Source: Malus domestica (lineage: Eukaryota > Streptophyta > Magnoliopsida > Rosales > Rosaceae). Taken from it: a DNA stretch of 64,000 nucleotides. Below, one piece after another: positions 57,406 to 64,000 of this stretch. Both the position numbers and the translations under genes were made by a program. The first letter of the stretch is position 1. Each line of letters begins with the position of its first letter. Under the pieces are notes generated by a model. It saw nothing but the letters and a program-made list of their open reading frames with translations. It was not told the DNA's origin and did not search any database. The stretch is from positions 5,916,501-5,980,500 of the forward strand of contig NC_091673.1 in the NCBI RefSeq assembly GCF_042453785.1, given 5' to 3'.

Positions 57406-59430
57406 ATGGGGAGCGAAGGAAGCCACAATACACAGAATGACACCCTTATTACACCTACTGCGAAACAACGAAAGAATGAAGGAAAGAGGGTTGCTCTTCA
57501 AGCTAAAGTCGATGAGCTAGAAGCTCAGAACAACAAGATAGCAATGAAGAATGAGGTCCTCTAGGAGCAGTATGAGAAGCTCTTTGAGACGCTTCACGAA
57601 ACTAGGCGTACTCAAACATGCGAGCTCGTTACCCCTGTGGACATCAATCATCACCTGGGTGCCCCCCAACACGGAGGGTCACTTTCATTTGACATGGGTA
57701 TCCCTGATGAGGAGCGAGCTAATCATCAAAACATTGATTAACATGAGACTTTTCTCAACCCAGCTGCTTCGACCCGAATCAGGAAAAGTGGAGGAAGACA
57801 CCTTCTTACAGAAGGGTTGGAAAGATCGAAAGCCGTTTATCGTGACTGCCGATACTTCCTAAAGCAACGTCGAGAGAATCCCCTCTACATATGCTCAAAG
57901 ATCAATGACCCAAGGGTTTCTGAAAGACTCGGTCCCCTCCCACGACCCAGGCCAGCTGCTAATCTGGGGAAGGAATGACAGGTCCCAGAGGAACATGAAG
58001 GTACATAAAACTCTGATGTATTTCGACATACTTGCCCTAGAAGTCAGTACGGCGAGTCCAAGGAAAAATCACACGCCCTTGCTCAAACTTTCCTACTTCC
58101 AAGAGGTGATGGAGACTTACGAAAGAAAATCCCAGTGGTACATGACTCCACTCAAGACCCCATTGTCCTACAACTCCTTGAGGAAGTAAACAAGTTGAAG
58201 GCCGAACGTCAGGCCGAGATACCTAACTGGAACCAACCCAGGCCTGGCCCTCTCACAAGGAGGATCCTCGACACCCCCCTTCAAGCGAAGACAAAACAAA
58301 AGCTTGGTTTACAACTCTATACTGGAAGGGAGGACCCAATTGAACATCTTAACCTCTTTGAGTCCACCATGGCATATCGGATGCACACCGATGAAGAGCG
58401 ATGTCTTCTCTTCCCCTCCACTATCTCTGGCGGAGCTCTAAACTGGTATTGCCGTCTTCCACCTGAGACAGTAGACTCATTTGAGGAACTGAGGAAACTG
58501 TTTGTCTCTCAACACATCTTCCAGATTGATTGCTTGCATTCTGTAGATAACTTGTACACTAATCGCCAGAAGTCAGACGAGTCATTAAGTATGTATGCTG
58601 GTTGCTTTAGCCATGAGTATTCCCATTGTGCCGAGGCAGACGACAAGACTGCCCTCAAAGCCTTCACGGCAGGCCTACGTGACTGTTTCTTCAAGTACAT
58701 GATCAATGCCAACATTTGGAAGAGTTACTCTAAGGTGATGGCACAGACTTACAACCATGCCTCCGCCGAGGCAAGGACATATCAAGGGAAACCCCCCACA
58801 GCCACCCCTTATCAGCAAGTAAGGAGTGGAAGCCAGATCCAACCAAATGAGAAGACCACGACCTTCTAAACGGCAGCGGTGCCTCCCCCTGCCTTACTTA
58901 ATACTTTGCCAAGTCAACAGACATATCAATCTCAGGGCAAAAGGAAATATTTCCATCCTCACCAGTCTCATTTTAGTAAAAGGAATAAGGGACACTATCG
59001 CGATAACCAAGGGTATCGCCATGATAATCTTCAACCCCAGGCAGTCAACACAGTGGGTCAAACACGTGTCAGGACAGCCCCTACCCCGAGGTATGAGGCA
59101 AACACACCCTTGAACGCCACATGCATGGCCATTTACCCCAGCATAGCACACTTGATACCGAAGCCAAAGCTGAAGCACCCAGATTACAAGCCCACGAAGA
59201 ACACAGGCATGTTTTGCTGCTACCACGAGCATAACGGCCATGACGGCGAGAAGTGTATCTCCCTTCGTGATCATGTTGAAGCTTTGGCACGTGAAAGAAA
59301 AATTTATCAATTCCTCATTCACCTTCCAAGAGGTAACCGTAACCAACGTCAGGTGAATGTGATATATTCTATAAGTGGTGACACACCCATATCTAAATCT
59401 TCAAAGAGGGCCATGAAAAATAGTGAATGA
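57406..59430 (+). pseudogene. Retrotransposon gag, interrupted
   Basis: One frame runs from ATG 57406 to a stop at 59428-59430. In-frame premature stops occur at 57562, 57739, 57976, 58006 and 58867, but no frameshift is needed. Parts in order: a Lys/Glu-rich N-terminus with coiled-coil character (VDELEAQNNKIA), the retrotransposon gag domain (about 58290-58700, with GGALNWYCRLPP and SFEELRKLFVSQH), and a Cys/His motif near 59211-59260 (CCYHEHNGHDGEKC) typical of Tat-type nucleocapsid. Several stops fit single transitions of CAA, CAG, CGA or TGG codons. The protein would assemble virus-like particles if intact. Confidence 0.85.
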
Positions 59431-59519
59431 GCTTTAAGGTCTGGCCACCAAGTGTTTCACGTGGAAGACATCAGGGAAGGTAAGTATCAAAAGCCTAACT
59501 GGGATACAATATGTTTCTA

Positions 59520-62500
59520 CCCTGAGAAGGAAAGAGGTATCATCTACCTCACAACGACCCACTGATCGTGGAAGCTCACATAGCCAACTTTGAAGTACGA
59601 CGAATCCTGGTATACATGGGGGCTTCGGTCAATATCATGTTTGCTAAAGCTTTCAGGGCACTTAATGTAGCTGAACACTTGCTCGATCGCTCGATTTCCC
59701 TTCTGATAAGCTTCTTTGGTGATATCGTGCAACCTTTGGGGAGCATACACTTACCTTTCACCATTGGTACAGGCCCTTACACAGCTACCATTACCACTAA
59801 CTTCCTGGTGATTGATTGCCCAATGACATACAATGTCATATTCGGACGCACAAGCATCAATGATCTCAAGGCCATGTATGTACACATATGTTGTTGATGA
59901 AATTTCCAACCCCCTATGGCAATGGTTACATCAGAGGAGATCAACTTAGTGCACGATTATGTTACAACACTTCGGTCAAGCAACAACACCTGTATGTGCC
60001 CAAGGAAACCCTTTCTATACATGACCAAGTCATAAAGACCAGCCCAGACGAAGCCAACTTGGATCTTCACGGTGGCAACAATCAACCTGACGATCATCGA
60101 GATGACTTTTTCACCCAGCAAGCACAACCCGCTGAAGAGTTGGAGAATGTCTCTATCTCAAAAAATTATCTGGATCGCATGGTGAAGATTGGTATCACCT
60201 TGTCACCACCCATTCGGTTGGCTTTGATCTCTTTTTTGCAAGAGAACACTGAGGTCTTCGCCTGGTCATACAAGGACATGCTAGACATCTCTCCCGATAT
60301 AATCTGTCATCGCTTAAGTATTGACCCCAAGACCAAGCCAGTGAGACAGAAGCGAAGATCTTATGACGCTGAACGGTATGAGGCAATGAAGGCAGAAGTT
60401 GAAAAACTCAAAGGCATAGGCTTCGTCCGCGAAGTCAATTATCCAACGTGGGTAGCAAATGTTGTCCTTGTTAAGAAGAATCCGACCAAGGAAAGTCTCA
60501 TACTCCAAAAGGTCTTGTGGAGAATATGTGTCTATTACACCGACCTAAAGAAAGAATGCCCAAATGATGGCTTTCCTCTTCCTCTCATAGACAGACTTAT
60601 AGACTCTACGACAGGGTGTGAACTCTTGAGCTTCATAGATGCTTACTCAAGATACAACCAAATCCTCATGAACCCTCCGGACCAAGAACACACAGCCTTC
60701 ACTACTGACAGGGGACTATATTGCTATAAAGTCATGCCCTTCGGCCTAAAGAATGCAGGAGCGACTTATCAGAGACTGGTCAATTCATTGTTCACCGAAC
60801 AGATTGGGAAAAGCATGGAAGTTTATGTTAATGATATGCTAGTCAAGAGTAAACATGCTGACCAACACATCACCAACCTATCTGAAACTTTCACCATTCT
60901 TAAAAGGTATCGAATGAGGTTGAACCCCAACAAATGTGCCTTCGGCGTAGGCTCTGGCAAATTCTTAGGCTTCATGATAAGCCAACGAGGTATTGAGGCT
61001 AATCCCGAGAAGATCAAAGCAATCATCGACATGAAGGAACCGGTAACTTCAAAAGACATCCAGAGCCTTACTGGCAAGGTGGCAGCCTTAACTAGGTTCA
61101 TCTTTAAGGCCACAGACAGATATGCTCATTTTTTCAAAGCACTTAAGGCAAGTAAGAAGTACATTACATGGACTAATGAATGTGCTAAGGCATTCAAAAA
61201 CCTCAAAGACTACATGAGTAAAACCCATTTGCTCTCTAAACCTGAGGTTGGTGACACTCTCATTATCTATCTGTCGGTATCGGCTTCAGCAGTAAGTTCC
61301 GTTCTCATTCGAAATGATAGTAATGTCGAACGACCTGTCTACTACGCTAGCAAGGCCTTACAAGATACGGAGACACGATATTCCAACATTGAGAAATTGG
61401 CTCTAGCATTGGTCATGTCTGCTCGAAAACTTCACATTTACTTCCAAGCACACTCCATCATCGTGCTTACCAATCATCATTTTCGACAGATACTCCAAAG
61501 TCCTGACATTTCCGGGCGAATGATCAAATGAGCGATAGCATTGGGTGAGTTTGACATCTCCTACCAACCAAAGCTAGCTGAGAAGGGCCAAGCAGTGGCA
61601 GACTTCATCGCTGACTTCACATATCTTGTTGACATTGTTTCTACGCCTAAATAAGTGGTTTCATTACTCTCGGAAGCTCAGAAAATAGAACCAACAGCCC
61701 CATCATGGAGTCTATATGTTGATGGCTCGTCCAACCAACAGGGTTGTGGAGCAGGACTAGTCCTTACGACCCCTGACAAAGTGGCGATGGAGTATGCTAT
61801 TCGTTTCAAATTCAAGGCGTCGAACAATGAGGCCGAATATGAAGCCTTCATAGCAGGCTTACGTTTGGCCAAACACCTTGAGGTTAAACGAATTGATATC
61901 TTCAGTGACTCCCAATTGGTGGTTAACCAGGTCACCAACAACTTTGACGCTAATGATAGCTCCATGGCAGCATATCTGGTACAAATACAATTGTTGCTCA
62001 AGCACTTCCACTACCAGATCACCCAAATTCCTTGAGCGGCAAACAGTCATGCAGATGCTTTGGCTCGCCTCGCCTCAGCGGAGGAATACAAGATTGGGAG
62101 AAAAATTCAGGTCGAATTGTTGGCACTGCGGAAGTGTGTAACTTACAACAAGGAGATAGTTGGATTACCCCGATTTATAGATTCCTGGCTTATGGCACCA
62201 TTCCAAATGACAAAGTCCAAACTAAGCAGATTCGATACAAGACTACCCGTTACTTGATCATTAATGACTAACTCTACAAGCGGGGTTTTAACCTACCACA
62301 CCTAAGATGAGTACGCCCGCAGAGGCAGAAACTATCCTCCAGGAAATACATGAAGGAGTCTGCGGAGATCATGCTGTATCTCGATCCCTAGCACACAAGA
62401 CTTTTCACCAATGATATTACTGGCCAACACTCCACTAAGTCGCCATTAGAATATCTCGCTCATGTGATAAGTGTCAACGCTACACAACTATTCCTCACTC

Positions 62501-63395
62501 CCTTCCCGAGCCACTCACTCCTATGATCAGCCCTTGGCCCTTGGTCCAATGAGGACTTGATTTGATCGGCCCAATGCCTGCAGGGAAGGGCAATGTTCGC
62601 TATGCAATCGTTGCAGTTAACTACTTCACAAAGTGGGCCGAAGTAGAACCCTTGTCAACCATTACTGAGGCAAAAATAGAAGACTTCGTATGGAAGAACA
62701 TCATTTGCAGATTCGGCATTCCCAATGCGATAGTCACTGATAACGGGTGACAGTTCGACAACAATAAGTTCAGGATGTTCTGCTCTAAGTTCAACATCAA
62801 CTTATGTTTTGCCTCCCCAGCTCATCCTCAGTCTAATGGACAAGTTGAAGCCATCAACAAAATAATCAAGCAAACTTTGAAAACCAGCTTGGACAAGGTT
62901 AAAGGTTGTTGGCCAGAATTTGTACCCCAAGTTCTTTGGTCATACCGTACTTTGTATCGAACATCAACAGGAGAAACCTTATTCTCACTTGCCTTTGGTA
63001 CAGAGGTAGTTGTCCCAGTTGAGCTTGAGCAAGAACCGTTCCGAGTCCAGAACTATGTGCAAAGTGAAAATGACAAACAACTTACCCTCAACTTAGATCT
63101 AGTTGAGGAACACAGAAACCAGACTCACTTGAGGAATGTCGCCTACAAGCAGCGCATCTCCAACTACTATGAGTCAAGGGTCAAACCTCGTTCTTTCAAA
63201 GTGGGGGACTGGGTATTGAAGAAAAGATTACTCTGCGATAGAGTCCCGAGTGAAGAAACACTTAGTCCAAACTGGGATGGACCGTTTGAAGTTGTTGGCA
63301 TCAGTCGCCCTGGCTCCTACAAGCTTAGAAGCTCCGATGGTAAGACCCTTGGCCATTCATGGAACGCTGATCACTTGAAGTACTATTACAAGTAA
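59520..63395 (+). pseudogene. Retrotransposon pol (protease, RT, RNase H x2, integrase), broken
   Basis: The protease region (59538-59890, frame 3) reads VYMGASVN where the family has the catalytic aspartate (59613-59615). RT and RNase H (59888-61531, frame 2) include FPLPLIDRLID and MPFGLKNAGATYQR, but the active site reads YVNDM, with Asn (AAT, 60830-60832) replacing the first catalytic Asp. After a stop at 61529 come a second RNase H-like domain (61655-62035, YVDGSSNQQGCGAG and EAEYEAFIAGL) and further stops at 61652 and 62033. Integrase (about 62300-63395, frame 3) keeps DLIGPMP, TDNG and NGQVEAINK of the D-D-E core but has stops at 62412, 62436, 62550 and 62748. Frameshifts lie near 59540, 59885 and 62260-62320. 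Inactive copy. Confidence 0.88.
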
Positions 63396-63746
63396 ACTCA
63401 CATTATACAAGTGTTAAGCTTCAGCCGTTTGACATCCTATGTAACGAAGACTATTTGGCATGAATTCAATAAAGAGGTGATTTAGACAACTCGATCCTAA
63501 TCCTCTTACATTCCTAGCAGTGAAAAACTCGGGTTCAAAGCTTCAACATGAATGCTTCCAACATGAAAAAAAGCCTAAGTATGTGTCAGCAATACTATAC
63601 AAATAAACAAACAGCTTCACAGTATATTCGTTCAATCATATATTCCAACACATTCATACATACGTCAACTGTGCTTTGAAATGGTTCAACATATTTGGTG
63701 TCATTCGACACTTGCTACAATGTGCCTAGACACCTTGCCCTTATTC

Positions 63747-63996
63747 TCACCAACCAGGTGATGAAATGTACAACTCGTACTCTAATATCATTTGGCAACT
63801 TGCCACTCATACCACCAACCAGGTGATGAAATGTACAACTCGTACTCTCCTTCATGCCACTAACCAGGTGATGAAATGTACAACCTATACTCTAATATCA
63901 TTTGGCAACTTGCCACTCATGCCACAAACCAGGTGAAGAAGGAACTCATCTTCATGCCACCAACCAGGTGATAAAATGTACAACACGTACCAATAA
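63747..63996 (+). repeat. Repeats in the retrotransposon 3' region
   Basis: ACCAACCAGGTGATGAAATG followed by TACAACTCGTACTC recurs five times (starting near 63748, 63812, 63856, 63926 and 63960) in long and short unit versions; the longer version adds AATATCATTTGGCAACTTG before the next CCACTCAT. It lies between integrase and the expected 3' LTR, where Tat-type elements often carry tandem repeats. Continues to the window edge. Confidence 0.8.
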
Positions 63997-64000
63997 GAGC

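Larger units (their letters stand above)
56785..64000 (+). mobile_element. Ty3/gypsy LTR retrotransposon, Tat-like, decayed, 3' end outside
   Basis: Order visible: 5' LTR, primer-binding region, gag, protease, reverse transcriptase, RNase H, a second RNase H-like domain, integrase, then a repeat-rich 3' region. Integrase after RT/RNase H is the Ty3/gypsy order, and the second RNase H-like domain before integrase is the mark of the plant Tat lineage. Coding sequence is spread over three frames with many stops, and catalytic residues are changed, so the copy cannot be autonomous. The 3' LTR would lie beyond the right edge, so the terminal target duplication cannot be checked. Confidence 0.9.

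Overview
The window is plant nuclear DNA from a eudicot, probably a woody rosid such as an apple or pear relative. The genus is an inference from general appearance. Introns are GT-AG, the proteins are typical of flowering plants, and the AT-rich intergenic DNA is full of small inverted-repeat transposons, a tRNA-derived SINE and a decayed Ty3/gypsy element. I see no CRISPR array, operon, organelle insertion or free-standing tRNA/rRNA gene.

Layout. (1) Bases 1-1677, minus: 5' part of a threonyl-tRNA synthetase gene running off the left edge, with a broken partial copy upstream at 2319-2564. (2) 2.7-10.4 kb: gene-poor DNA with several MITE-like elements. (3) 10789-11055, plus: a small atypical HLH protein of the UPBEAT1-like type. 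(4) 16016-17092, plus: an intronless ATL-type RING-H2 E3 ligase. (5) 20767-30828, minus: a complete 18-exon gamma-adaptin gene (AP-1 large subunit, 876 aa). (6) 32403-34102, plus, and 34950-37912, minus: two different NHL-repeat membrane proteins arranged tail to tail. (7) 42401-45183, minus: a class II trehalose-6-phosphate synthase-like gene (860 aa) with a long leader, probably intron-containing, that holds a SINE. (8) 47.3-56.8 kb: a transposon-rich block with CACTA-like, Harbinger-like, hAT-like and Mutator-like elements. (9) 56785 to the right edge: a Ty3/gypsy retrotransposon of the dual-RNase-H (Tat) type with a 5' LTR, decayed gag and pol, and a repeat-rich 3' region; the 3' LTR lies outside.

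The host genes are unrelated housekeeping and signalling genes: translation, vesicle sorting, protein turnover, sugar signalling and transcription. Nothing suggests a functional cluster. Exon boundaries were worked out by hand from splice dinucleotides, reading frame and family knowledge; no transcript or database search was available.

The most noteworthy observations are: a 93-bp duplication in the gamma-adaptin gene that creates a second splice donor exactly 31 codons downstream in an open frame; a weak-then-strong pair of start codons in ThrRS suited to dual targeting; a partial ThrRS copy; a CACTA-like element built from GCGCGACG hairpins and inserted in a minisatellite; a 1.15-kb Mutator-like element with about 200-bp terminal repeats; and a retrotransposon whose protease and reverse-transcriptase catalytic residues are both lost. 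I found no clearly novel biological system.
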